Assembly: GCF_009739515.1 (NCBI RefSeq)
Contig: NZ_CP046535.1
Coordinates: forward strand, 620,001-684,000
Reading direction: 5' to 3'
From: Sphingomonas profundi
Lineage (GTDB): Bacteria > Pseudomonadota > Alphaproteobacteria > Sphingomonadales > Sphingomonadaceae
DNA length: 64,000 bases
In this document: positions 18,191 to 26,755 of the stretch, in pieces
Position numbering within the stretch: position 1 is the first letter of the stretch
Layout: each line of letters begins with the position of its first letter
Notes under the pieces: generated by a model
Database searches by the model: none
Seen by the model: only the letters and a program-made list of their open reading frames with translations
Told to the model about the DNA's origin: nothing
Program-made: the position numbers and the translations under genes

Positions 18191-20569
18191 TCACGATTGC
18201 CGCGGCAGCGCGAACGCCATCGTATAATCGCCGTAGCGCGTGCCGAGCGCACCGTGGCCGCCGGCAGTGATGACGACATACTGCCGGCCGTCACGGCCCA
18301 TGTAGGTCATGGGCGTCGCCTGTGCCCCGGCGGGTAGCCGCGCCTTCCACAACACCTTGCCGGTCGCGAGATCGTAGGCGCCCAGATACTGATCGGTGGT
18401 CGCGCCGATGAAGGCGACCCCGCCGGCAGTGATGATCGCACCGCCGAGGTTTGGCACGCCGGTCTTGATCGGGACGCCCAGATGTGTGCCGAACAGGCCC
18501 GTGTCGCGCGCCGTGCCGAACACTTCGCGCCATTTCACCTGCCGCGTCTTGAGGTCGACGGCCGTCAGATGCCCCCAGGGCGGCGCGCTGCACGGCGCCC
18601 CGAAGATACCGATCCACGCCTTTACCACCGCGACGTAGGGCGTGTTGTACTGGGTCTGGAGCATGGCGGTTCGCGCGTTCTCACCGCCTTCCTTCTTCTT
18701 CATCAGCGCTGGCACGCGCGGATCATCGCGCCGCATGAGCCAGATCTTGAACGGCATCTCCATTGTGTTGACCACGAAGGTCTGGGTGACGGGATCGACC
18801 GCCCCGCCGCCCCAGTCGGTCACGCCGTCGAAGGCGGGATGGCCGATGATCGGCTTCAATCCGACGGGCTGGTAGATGCCGGCTCCCTGCGTTCGCTGAA
18901 TCTCGATGCGGCACATCAGCTGGTCGATCGGGGTCGCGCCCCAGGTCGCCGTTTCGGACGGCGCGGGCGGCGTAAAGGATGGGAAGCCGACCGACCAGGG
19001 CTGAGTGGGCGACACCCGAACTTCGGGGGTAGCGCCCTGCTGCGGGGCGGGCCGCTCGACGATGGGTGTGATCGGCGCGCCCGTCAGCCGGTTCAGGAAA
19101 TAGACCTGGCCCATCTTTGTCGTCTGAAGCAGTGCGGGGACGGTGCGCCCGTCGGGCAGACGATAGTCGAACAGCGACGGGCCAACCGGCAGGTCCATGT
19201 CCCACATGTCGCGATGGACGAGTTGGCGTACCCACCGCAGCTTGCCGGTGGCAATCTCCAACGCAACGATGGCGCTGCCAAAGCGGTCGTCAAAGGGACG
19301 ACGCCAGCCGATCCAATAGTCCGGCGAGGCATTGCCGGTGCCGAGATAGACGAGGCCGTTTGCCGGATCGGCGGTCATCGCGCCCCAGACGTTCGGCGTC
19401 CCGCGCGTGTAGACCTGTCCGGGCGGCAGAGGCGCGATCGCATCGGACGATCGGCCGACGTCCCACGCCCACACGGGGCGACCGGAGATAGGATCGTAGG
19501 CGCGGACCACGCCCGAGGGGATGTTGCGATTGACGTTGTCGACGATGCGTTCGCCGATGATCAACCTGCCGTTCGCCACCACCGGCGGCGAGGTGCTGAT
19601 CTGGTTGGCCGGCCCGGAGACGCCCATGTTAGCGCGCAGGTCGATATAGCCGCGACCGCCTTCTCCGAAGCCCGTACAGGGCCGGCCGGTGTCTGCGTCG
19701 AGCGCCATCAGCCTGGCATTGAACGTCGGCGCGAAGATGCGGCGGGGGCAGGGGGTTCCGGCCGGCGCCTCGAAATAGCTTACACCTCGACAGACCAGAT
19801 AGGAGTTGCCGGTGCGATCGGCCTTCTCGTTCCAAGACCATCTGGTCTTGCCGGTCGTCGCGTCGATCGCCTGCACAAACGAGTGCGGTGTGCAGGTGTA
19901 GAGCATATCGCCGACGTGGATCGGGGTCGCTTCGGAGTGATACTCCCGCGTGTGCTCCACGGTCTCGGCGCGGTCTGGCAGGTCGCCGGTGCGCTGCGTC
20001 CAGGCGAGTTCGAGGCGATCGACGTTCTGGGGCGTGATCTGCGCGACGCCGGAATAGCGCTGGCCGGAGAGGGTGCCACCATAGTCGCGCCAGTCGGCTG
20101 CCGACCTCACCTGCGGCACGGGTTGTGGCCCATCGCCAGGCTGTGCCCGGACCGACGCGCCCTGAAGGAGCGCGATGCCGAGCGTCGCGGCACCGACCAC
20201 GCCGAATGTCGCGGCGATACTTGCATGCCGACCCGTTGAGGGCCGCGCCTTCCAGTCCCTCCAGAGCTTTGGAAGCCAGATCAGCACCAGAAGCACTGTT
20301 GGGGCGACGATCCTCGGCACAAGTTGCAGCAGGTCAAGTCCAACTTCCCAGCCGGCCCACAACATCGTGGCGAGCCACAGCGCGGTGTAGAGGCGACGCC
20401 CGTTCGGGCTGCCTCTACCGAACAACGCCCCTGACGCGATCATCGCGACGCCCGCGAGCAGATAGTAGACGGAGCCACCCAGTCCCACGAGCACGCCACC
20501 GGCAATAAGGAAGTAGCCGCCAAGGATGGCCAGCAGCCAAGCAAATGCCTTCCGCGCAATCTCGGCCAT
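18191..20569 (-). CDS. gcd: Membrane-bound PQQ-dependent glucose/quinate/shikimate dehydrogenase family
   Basis: 792 residues, full length for membrane glucose dehydrogenase. About five N-terminal membrane helices (residues 8-145), then a periplasmic eight-bladed PQQ propeller: DWRDYGGTLSGQRYSGVAQI, GVSYFEAP, GTPNVWGAMTADPANGLVYL, TGNASPDYWIGW, RDMWDMDLPVGPSLFDY and the C-terminal GGHGALGTRYGDYTMAFALP. It would oxidise an aldose in the periplasm and pass electrons to ubiquinone, releasing acid. No PQQ synthesis genes are in the window, so cofactor must come from elsewhere. Same strand and 62 bp after the ClC gene. Specific substrate cannot be read from sequence. Confidence 0.9.
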   Translation of the reverse strand: MAEIARKAFAWLLAILGGYFLIAGGVLVGLGGSVYYLLAGVAMIASGALFGRGSPNGRRLYTALWLATMLWAGWEVGLDLLQLVPRIVAPTVLLVLIWLPKLWRDWKARPSTGRHASIAATFGVVGAATLGIALLQGASVRAQPGDGPQPVPQVRSAADWRDYGGTLSGQRYSGVAQITPQNVDRLELAWTQRTGDLPDRAETVEHTREYHSEATPIHVGDMLYTCTPHSFVQAIDATTGKTRWSWNEKADRTGNSYLVCRGVSYFEAPAGTPCPRRIFAPTFNARLMALDADTGRPCTGFGEGGRGYIDLRANMGVSGPANQISTSPPVVANGRLIIGERIVDNVNRNIPSGVVRAYDPISGRPVWAWDVGRSSDAIAPLPPGQVYTRGTPNVWGAMTADPANGLVYLGTGNASPDYWIGWRRPFDDRFGSAIVALEIATGKLRWVRQLVHRDMWDMDLPVGPSLFDYRLPDGRTVPALLQTTKMGQVYFLNRLTGAPITPIVERPAPQQGATPEVRVSPTQPWSVGFPSFTPPAPSETATWGATPIDQLMCRIEIQRTQGAGIYQPVGLKPIIGHPAFDGVTDWGGGAVDPVTQTFVVNTMEMPFKIWLMRRDDPRVPALMKKKEGGENARTAMLQTQYNTPYVAVVKAWIGIFGAPCSAPPWGHLTAVDLKTRQVKWREVFGTARDTGLFGTHLGVPIKTGVPNLGGAIITAGGVAFIGATTDQYLGAYDLATGKVLWKARLPAGAQATPMTYMGRDGRQYVVITAGGHGALGTRYGDYTMAFALPRQS

Positions 20570-20631
20570 GACCGTCCCCTTGCTCTTCAGCCGTCTGTGT
20601 CAAACTGTTGCTGCTCAACGAATGCAGCAGG

Positions 20632-21987
20632 TTAATGCTCCCGATCACCCGGGAACTTGGCGTTCCATTCCGTCTGAGCGGCCGTACCGTATCGCTGCGC
20701 CAGACCGTGATAGAGCCTCTCGCGCGAGATCAGGGAGGCGGCGAACTCTGCGATCAGCGCCGCGGCCAGCAGCGGCATCATCAGGCCGCGGCTTCCGGTC
20801 GTCTCGGCGATGATAATGACCGACGTCAGCGGTGCACGGACCACACCCGCGAAATAGGCGACCATGCCGAGCAGTACCACCGCGCCTGTCGGTTCGGCGG
20901 GGAACAGGACGTGAATGACATTGCCCAGCCCGGCGCCGGTGGCCAAGGTGGGGGCGAATATGCCGCCCGGCAGACCGGCCGCGGCGGTGGCGAGCGTCGC
21001 CAAGAACTTGGCGGGGCCGAACCAGAGCGGCGCATCGGCCCCCGCCAATGCACTGCGTGCGGCGCCGTAGCCGGTGCCCCATGTCAGGCCCGTGGCGGTG
21101 CCAATTGCCGCGACCAGAAGGCCGCAAACGGCCGCGAAGGCGATCGGACGCCCGCGCGACAGCCGTCTCGCGCCGCTCCGCGAGAGCCACAGCATCGCAC
21201 GCGAGAACAGGGCTCCGCTGACGCCACCGGCTACCCCGGCGACCGGCGCAATGACCAGTGTCGCACGCAACGACAGGGTCTGACCGACCAGCCCGAAGTA
21301 GATGTAATCCCCGGCAAGGCCGAGGCTGACCATGCCCGCAATCAGCACCGCGGTCATCACCAGCAGGGTCATTCGTTGCTCATAGGCGGCCGCGAGTTCC
21401 TCGATCGCGAAGGCGACGCCCGCCAGCGGCGTGTTAAACGCCGCCGCCACGCCGGCCGCAGCCCCGGCAACCAGCACGGAGGCGCGGACCGGCACCCGGA
21501 GCAGCCGATGCGCATAGGCCATCACCGTCGCGCCGACCTGCACCGTCGGCCCCTCACGCCCGACGGAGGCGCCGCAGGCGAGCGCGGCGACGGTAAGGAC
21601 GACCTTGGTGATAGCGGTGCGGGCCGAGGCGAGCTGGTCTGTGGCGCGCTCGGGATCGGCCTTGGCGGCGATGATCTGCGGAATTCCCGACCCGCCTGCC
21701 GCTGGCGCCAGTCGCTGGGTGAGCCACGCGATGGTGGCGAAGCCTGCCGGGGTCAGCAGCAGCGGCAGCCCGCCCGCCTTGCTCGCCACGTCGTTGAAGA
21801 GATCGCTTGCGGCGTCGGCGAGTCGGGCGAACAGGATGGCCGCCAGACCGACCACGATTGCGCCGCCGAAGATCGCCGCCCGCCGTCGCCACATCGGTGC
21901 GGTTGGACCGTGTCGACGGATCAGCACCTTACCGCGGCGGATGTGCTCGCGTGGCGACCGGCGCGAAGGATCAGGATCGTCAGTCAA
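20632..21987 (-). CDS. ClC-family chloride channel/transporter
   Basis: About 451 residues from a TTG that overlaps the MerR stop (TTGACTGA); the open frame extends to 22095 inside merR, so the exact start is uncertain and an ATG near residue 34 of this call is an alternative. Ten or more membrane segments with all ClC signatures: GGSGIPQI, GREGPTVQVGA with the gating glutamate, and LPGGIFAPTLATGAGLG. No CBS domains. ClC proteins with the gating glutamate are usually Cl-/H+ exchangers that help in extreme acid. Second gene of the presumed MerR operon. Confidence 0.9.
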   Translation of the reverse strand: MTDDPDPSRRSPREHIRRGKVLIRRHGPTAPMWRRRAAIFGGAIVVGLAAILFARLADAASDLFNDVASKAGGLPLLLTPAGFATIAWLTQRLAPAAGGSGIPQIIAAKADPERATDQLASARTAITKVVLTVAALACGASVGREGPTVQVGATVMAYAHRLLRVPVRASVLVAGAAAGVAAAFNTPLAGVAFAIEELAAAYEQRMTLLVMTAVLIAGMVSLGLAGDYIYFGLVGQTLSLRATLVIAPVAGVAGGVSGALFSRAMLWLSRSGARRLSRGRPIAFAAVCGLLVAAIGTATGLTWGTGYGAARSALAGADAPLWFGPAKFLATLATAAAGLPGGIFAPTLATGAGLGNVIHVLFPAEPTGAVVLLGMVAYFAGVVRAPLTSVIIIAETTGSRGLMMPLLAAALIAEFAASLISRERLYHGLAQRYGTAAQTEWNAKFPGDREH

Positions 21988-22396
21988 CGGCAGGGCCGAC
22001 AAAGGCTTCGATGATCGGGCAGGGACCTTCCTCTCCGCTGGCGCACTGCCCCTCCAATTCGCCGAGCCAGGCGCGGGCCGCCTGGAGTTCATCAATCCGG
22101 CGGTCCAGCGCTCCTAGGCGCTGGCGTGCAAGTGTCCTGATCCGTACGCGATCGGTGTCGCGGTCCAGCGCGACGAGCTCGCGGATCTCTTCAAGCGAGA
22201 AGCCCGCCCTTTGAGCCGCGCGAATGAACTTCAGGCGCTGAGTCTCTGCCTCGCCGTAGCGCCGCACCCCGCCGCCGCTACCCGGCCCGAACGGCCGCTC
22301 GGGCTGATCGAGCAGCCCTCGGCGCTGATAATAGCGGACCGTCTCCACGCCGACCCCGCCGGCACGCGCCAGCGCGGAAATCGTCAGGCTGGCCAT
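21980..22396 (-). CDS. MerR-family metal-type regulator (CueR-like cysteine loop)
   Basis: 138 residues. N-terminal MerR helix-turn-helix (LTISALARAGGVGVETVRYYQRRGLL), the wing with VRRYGEAETQRLKFI, and the dimer helix AQRAGFSLEEIRELVAL. The C-terminus has QCASGEEGPCPII, a C-x7-C-P-I-I loop like the copper sensor CueR; the third cysteine of mercury MerR is absent. ATG at 22396 is chosen over 22426 because the fold starts there. It is divergent from the glutaredoxin-MauE gene, and the 81-bp space holds a mer-type operator. Likely a metal or thiol-stress sensor for this block. Confidence 0.9.
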   Translation of the reverse strand: MASLTISALARAGGVGVETVRYYQRRGLLDQPERPFGPGSGGGVRRYGEAETQRLKFIRAAQRAGFSLEEIRELVALDRDTDRVRIRTLARQRLGALDRRIDELQAARAWLGELEGQCASGEEGPCPIIEAFVGPAVD

Positions 22397-22398
22397 GC

Positions 22399-22430
22399 TT
22401 GTCTCTGTACCATGGTACGGTCCCACATAG
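22399..22430 (+). promoter_or_regulatory. mer-operator-like promoter of the glutaredoxin-MauE gene
   Basis: TTGTCT (22399-22404) is followed by GTACCATGGTAC (22407-22418), a perfect dyad of the GTAC-N4-GTAC form found in the classical mer operator of Tn21/Tn501, then GG. In both cases the dyad begins two bases after the -35 hexamer. A weak -10 (ACATAG, 22425-22430) gives a 20-bp spacer, the long spacing MerR-type activators require. Reads toward the gene at 22478. Confidence 0.65.
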
Positions 22431-22477
22431 GGTCGGTGGGGAGCTGGTCCAACCGGCTTCGGTAGCAGGAGAATGAC

Positions 22478-23221
22478 GTGAGCGCCCGATTACCCAAGAA
22501 GGCCGCCCTCTATCGAATGGTCATGCCCGAGCATATCTGCCCTAACGGGCTGAAGTCGAAGTGGCAGCTGGAGCGGCATGGGTTCCAGGTGGAGGACCAT
22601 TGGCTCCGCACCAAGCAGGAAACCGAGGCATTCAAGAAGCAGCACGGAGTCGCAACGACACCGCAGACATTCATTGAAGGCAAGCGCATCGGCGGCAATG
22701 ACGACCTGACCCGGTTCTTCGGCGGCCATGTTCCGGGCAAGGACGAGACGAGCTACCGACCGATCATCGCGCTGTTCGCAATGACGGCGCTGATGGCGCT
22801 CGCCGCGAGCACCGCCGCGTTCGGCACGCCGCTGACCGAACGGGCGGCCATGTGGTTCATCAGCCTGTCCATGTGCGTGCTGGCGATTTTGAAGCTCCAG
22901 GACGTAGAGCGCTTCTCGACCATGTTCCTGAACTACGATCTGCTGGCGCGGCGCTGGGTGCCCTACGCCTATCTCTACCCTATCGGCGAGGCGCTGGCCG
23001 GCGTGCTGATGACGGCGGGCGTGTTGCGCTGGCTTTCGGTGCCGGTGGCGCTCGTCATCGGCGGGATCGGAGCGGCGTCGGTGGTCAAGGCCGTCTACAT
23101 TGATCGGCGCGAGCTGAAGTGTGCCTGCGTTGGCGGATCGAGCAATGTGCCGCTTGGCTTCGTGTCCCTGACGGAAAACCTGCTCATGGTCGGCATGGCG
23201 GTTTGGATGCTGGTGCGGTGA
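22478..23221 (+). CDS. Glutaredoxin-MauE/DoxX-like membrane fusion protein
   Basis: 247 residues. Residues 8-85 are glutaredoxin-like: a CPNG site replaces the usual CPYC (EHICPNGLKSKW), followed by the cis-proline motif TTPQTFIEGKRIGG. Residues 95-247 are a four-helix MauE-type membrane domain (PIIALFAMTALMALAAS, MWFISLSMCVLAILKLQ, AYLYPIGEALAGVLMTAGVL) with a cytoplasmic or periplasmic CACVGG motif. MauE-type proteins move reducing equivalents for disulfide chemistry. GTG start. Divergent from merR across a mer-like operator. Likely protects or reduces envelope thiols during metal stress; this last point is inference. Confidence 0.8.
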   Translation: MSARLPKKAALYRMVMPEHICPNGLKSKWQLERHGFQVEDHWLRTKQETEAFKKQHGVATTPQTFIEGKRIGGNDDLTRFFGGHVPGKDETSYRPIIALFAMTALMALAASTAAFGTPLTERAAMWFISLSMCVLAILKLQDVERFSTMFLNYDLLARRWVPYAYLYPIGEALAGVLMTAGVLRWLSVPVALVIGGIGAASVVKAVYIDRRELKCACVGGSSNVPLGFVSLTENLLMVGMAVWMLVR

Positions 23222-23237
23222 GCTGAAAGCCGGGGCG

Positions 23238-24524
23238 TCACGTCCGCTCGGGCGACCGGACCTCCGGCATGCTGCGGATGTGAACGTCCTGCTGCGGGAA
23301 CGGAATCTCGATGCCGTTGTCCTTGAACAGCACCCAGACGCGGTTGAGCACGTCCGAGCGCACATTACCGACGCCGAGTTCTGGATCGGCGATCCACACG
23401 AGGATGTCGTGATCGACCGAGCTGGCGCCAAAATCCTTGAGCCACACCGATGGTTTCGGCTCGGCCAGCACGCGCTGCGCGGCGGTCGCCGCCTCGACCA
23501 TCAGCTTCTGGGCGACCGCGAGATCGCTGCCATAGCCGACGCCCACGGGGATGTGGATACGCACGTTGCGGCTCGAATAGGACCAGTTCTCCACCGGCTC
23601 GGTCATCAGCTGCTCGTTGGGGATCAGGTGCTCCTTGCCGTCGCGGGTGACGACCGACACGGCGCGGACGCCGATCTTGCCGACAGCGCCGAACGTGTCT
23701 CCCACCACGATCACATCGCCCGGCTTCACCGACCGATCCATCAGCAGGATCAGCCCGGCGATGAGATTGCCGAAGGTCTTCTGCAGGCCGAAGCCGACGG
23801 CAAGACCGACAGCGCCCGAGAACACGGTCAGCGCCGTCAGGTCGATACCCAGAAGATCGATGCCAATCAGCCCCGCAACGACGATGACGACGATGCCGGC
23901 GAGCTTCTGGACGAGCACGCGCTGCGACAGGTCCAGCGCATGGAGCCGGCCGATGGAGTGGACAAGGATTCGATTGACGATCCGTGCGACAACGAACAGC
24001 ACCGCGACGATTACGACCGCATTGACCCCGCCCAGCAGCGACAGGCGCCGCTTACCCACCGTGAAGCCGACGCCGTCCAGTCCCTCGATCAGCGGGCGCA
24101 TGCCGCCCAGCGTACCGGCGGTGGCGGCGATTAGCGCGATGGCGGCAAGCACCGTCGCCGTGGCGCCGCCCAGGCCCGCCGCCTTGGCGATATGGTAGGA
24201 GAGCAGTGCGATCGACACGCCCAGCGCCACAGCGACGATCATCAAGCCGATCGGGCTCAGTGCTGCCGAGTTGCCGACGATCAGCAGCAGCAGGCTGGTG
24301 ATCCCGTAGCGGCAGACGGCGCAGACCAGCTTCGTCGTCATGCCCTCCAGCCGCCCTGTCCAGCGGTGGACGGCGGCCGTCATGCGCGGTGCGATGCGCC
24401 CCGCGGCGAACCAGCCAATCCAGTAGGCGCCCGCCACCAGAACGACGGCGATGACGATCGCGTCGACGTTCGGCGAGGCGGGCACTTCGAGGCCGATCCC
24501 GCTCAACCATGTCCGCCAATCCAT
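23238..24524 (-). CDS. MscS-family mechanosensitive channel (long form)
   Basis: 428 residues. About five N-terminal helices, then the pore helix and beta domain of MscS: LTVFSGAVGLAVGFGLQKTFGNLIAGLILL, DVIVVGDTFGAVGKIGVRAVSVVTRDG, HLIPNEQLMTEPVENWSYS, and the C-terminal VLFKDNGIEIPFPQQDVHIR. Such channels release solutes during hypo-osmotic shock. It is the last gene of a leftward cluster (DUF2254, MscS, APC-like permease, this gene) and starts 12 bp after the permease stop. Convergent with the glutaredoxin-MauE gene with a 16-bp gap. Confidence 0.92.
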   Translation of the reverse strand: MDWRTWLSGIGLEVPASPNVDAIVIAVVLVAGAYWIGWFAAGRIAPRMTAAVHRWTGRLEGMTTKLVCAVCRYGITSLLLLIVGNSAALSPIGLMIVAVALGVSIALLSYHIAKAAGLGGATATVLAAIALIAATAGTLGGMRPLIEGLDGVGFTVGKRRLSLLGGVNAVVIVAVLFVVARIVNRILVHSIGRLHALDLSQRVLVQKLAGIVVIVVAGLIGIDLLGIDLTALTVFSGAVGLAVGFGLQKTFGNLIAGLILLMDRSVKPGDVIVVGDTFGAVGKIGVRAVSVVTRDGKEHLIPNEQLMTEPVENWSYSSRNVRIHIPVGVGYGSDLAVAQKLMVEAATAAQRVLAEPKPSVWLKDFGASSVDHDILVWIADPELGVGNVRSDVLNRVWVLFKDNGIEIPFPQQDVHIRSMPEVRSPERT

Positions 24525-24536
24525 TCGCTGCTCTCC

Positions 24537-25748
24537 TCAGCCTTCGGCGGGAGCGCCGGCGAGCGCGGCCACGAGGCAGACGACACCGACCAGTACGAAC
24601 CCCGCGCGTGCCGCCGGGCCGCCCGCGCCCGTCCGTATCGACACCCAGAGCGCCAGAGCTGCCTGCATGGCGTAGAACAGCGCGAAGGCACGCGACGAGA
24701 GCGCGATCACCGAGAACGGGTCCGTCATCCAGACGACGGCGATCGACAGGGCACTGGCGGCGATGAAGGCATTGCGCACGCCGAGCTTCCGGCGCGACAC
24801 CTCGACCATCAGGCCACCGGACCCGATCGAGTCGGCGATCGCGGCGCTGAGCTGGCTGGAAACCGCGCCGACAAGGACGAAGATGCCCAGGATCGGCGCG
24901 ACGAGATTCATGATGTCGAGGATGCCGGCGACGCCCTCGGCATGTTGCGCCTCCATGAGAAACGGCGTCAGCAGGGCGAGGAAGGCAAGGTAGATCGCCG
25001 AGGACAGCCACTGCGCGTAACGCATGGTCCTCACCCGTGTCTGCTGGTCGTAACTGTCGCCCATGTAGCGCGACGTCTCGAAGCCCTGAACGGTGATGAG
25101 CAGCCCGAGCAGCAGCGGAATGCCCGAGACCGAGACTTGCGGAGGCGGCAGCACAAGCGGCCCGCCGCTCCGGGTCGCCCACCACACGGCCAATCCGCCA
25201 AGAAGACCGGCGATGATGCCGAGCTTGACCGAGACGCTGGCATGGGCCGCATGCTCGATCTTACGAATGTCGCCGGAGAAGGTGAGGGCGGCCAACCCCA
25301 GGATGACCCCCGTGACGAGGATGTTGGCGATCAGGCCGTGCCACTCGTCGGGCACGGCGAGCGGCTTCATCGTGAATTCGGCGAGCAGCTTGAGATAGTA
25401 GGCCACCGACACGGCATAGGCGACTGCCAGCATGACCTGCGCCGCCCGCATCGCCCACGCCATCGGGTCGTGCAGCGACAGCTGCGGCGCGATGTTTTCG
25501 ACATGGACGATGTTGAAGCGGATTACCGCTCCGACCGCGTAGGCGATGCCCAGCAGCGCGGCCATCGCAAGGATTGCGGCCGAGCCGAATTCCTTGGCAA
25601 GCAGCGGGCCGCAGATCAGGAAGCCCGAGCCGATAATGGAAGCGAGCGGCGTGACCGTTGCGCGCCATGCTGTGGTACGGGCGAACCGGCCAAAGGTCAG
25701 GAACGCCGCGCAAGCCATCCCCAGCAGTACGGCGACTGCCGTGATCAT
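24537..25748 (-). CDS. APC-superfamily-like integral membrane permease
   Basis: 403 residues with about 10-12 membrane helices (e.g. LASIIGSGFLICGPLLAKEF, SVSGIPLLLGLLITVQGFE, YLAFLALLTPFLM). The early GSGF... helix break and the overall pattern resemble the LeuT/APC fold of amino-acid and cation permeases, but I cannot assign a substrate. Its start overlaps the upstream MscS stop by four bases (ATGA), showing translational coupling. Context suggests osmolyte or ion transport. Confidence 0.6.
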   Translation of the reverse strand: MITAVAVLLGMACAAFLTFGRFARTTAWRATVTPLASIIGSGFLICGPLLAKEFGSAAILAMAALLGIAYAVGAVIRFNIVHVENIAPQLSLHDPMAWAMRAAQVMLAVAYAVSVAYYLKLLAEFTMKPLAVPDEWHGLIANILVTGVILGLAALTFSGDIRKIEHAAHASVSVKLGIIAGLLGGLAVWWATRSGGPLVLPPPQVSVSGIPLLLGLLITVQGFETSRYMGDSYDQQTRVRTMRYAQWLSSAIYLAFLALLTPFLMEAQHAEGVAGILDIMNLVAPILGIFVLVGAVSSQLSAAIADSIGSGGLMVEVSRRKLGVRNAFIAASALSIAVVWMTDPFSVIALSSRAFALFYAMQAALALWVSIRTGAGGPAARAGFVLVGVVCLVAALAGAPAEG

Positions 25749-26755
25749 GCGTTGTTGTCCTCGTCCTTGCCGTTCCCGACCAGCTCAATTCGGTTAAGCG
25801 GCCGCGGAGCGGGCGGATGGTCGCCGGCGGGCCAGCCTTCCCGCTGACGCGTCCGATCGCCGTCGCTCGCTTCGGTCTGGTCGTGGATGAGGATTTGTTG
25901 AGTGGGGAAGGGCAGGTCGATGCCGGCGTCGGCAAGTGCTTCCGCGACGGCCTGGAGCACGCGGTCGCGCACTTGCACCACGCCCGACCGCTTGGGCCGG
26001 GTCCACCAGCGTACCCGCAAGTTCTTGGACGATCCGGCTAGATCCCAGAGCAGGACGTCGGGCGCGGGGTCTGCGAGGACGCCGTCGATGCCGCGCACCG
26101 CGTCCAGCGCGATAGCTTTCGCCTTGGTCACGTCGTCGCCATAGCCGATGCCGATGTCATACTGACTGCGGAGCAGATCGTAGGCGGTGATGACGGTGAC
26201 GGGCTCGGTGTAGATGACGCTGTTGGGCACGATTATTCGCTGACCGTCATAGGTGCGGATGTAGGTCGCACGAGTTTCGATGGATTCGACGGTGCCGGTG
26301 AAGCTGCCGGAGGTGATTTCGTCGCCGGCACGGAAGGGATGTCGGATCAGCAGCAGGATGCCGGCGAGCAGGTTCTGGAAAATGTCCTTGAAGGCGAAAC
26401 CGATCGCGACGCCACCGATGCCCAGCACCGAGAAGAGCTTGGCAGGCGTCATCGACGGGAAGGCAACCGTCACGGCCACCAGCAGCCCCAGCAGCATCAG
26501 CGCGATATAGGCCAGACGGCCGAACGCTGTCGCTGCACTGGGGAACTCCGACCGCCGCTTGGCGACATTCTCCACGCCGCGGCGGACGCCGGAGGCGAGA
26601 GCCCAGAATATGAGGAAGACCACGACACCTGCCACGAGCAGCGGCAGCATGGCGAGGAAATCGTTGACCATGCCGTTCACCGTTGCCCAGATTTCGCTGG
26701 GGTGGACGCCGGTGGCGGCGGGCGGTGCGGTTTCGTTCATCTCATTACCCATCAT
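25745..26755 (-). CDS. MscS-family mechanosensitive channel (short form)
   Basis: 336 residues. Two or three N-terminal helices, then MscS core: LFSVLGIGGVAIGFAFKDIFQNLLAGILLL (pore helix), GDEITSGSFTGTVESIETRATYIRTYDG, RIIVPNSVIYTEPVTVITAY and the C-terminal GIDLPFPTQQILIHD. Overlaps the stop of DUF2254 upstream and the start of the permease downstream by four bases each. A second MscS in the same operon as 23238-24524; the two differ in length and are only distantly alike. Confidence 0.92.
   Translation of the reverse strand: MMGNEMNETAPPAATGVHPSEIWATVNGMVNDFLAMLPLLVAGVVVFLIFWALASGVRRGVENVAKRRSEFPSAATAFGRLAYIALMLLGLLVAVTVAFPSMTPAKLFSVLGIGGVAIGFAFKDIFQNLLAGILLLIRHPFRAGDEITSGSFTGTVESIETRATYIRTYDGQRIIVPNSVIYTEPVTVITAYDLLRSQYDIGIGYGDDVTKAKAIALDAVRGIDGVLADPAPDVLLWDLAGSSKNLRVRWWTRPKRSGVVQVRDRVLQAVAEALADAGIDLPFPTQQILIHDQTEASDGDRTRQREGWPAGDHPPAPRPLNRIELVGNGKDEDNNA

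Noticed and set aside
18482..20239. Long plus-strand open frame of 585 codons
   Set aside because: It is antisense to the PQQ dehydrogenase, whose motifs are unmistakable; high GC creates such shadows.
24192..25847. Plus-strand open frame of 551 codons, and similar long antisense frames at 38671-39981 and 62552-63964
   Set aside because: All lie opposite genes with clear family motifs or coding character (MscS/permease, relaxase, TonB receptor) and have low-complexity Arg/Asp/Gln-rich translations.
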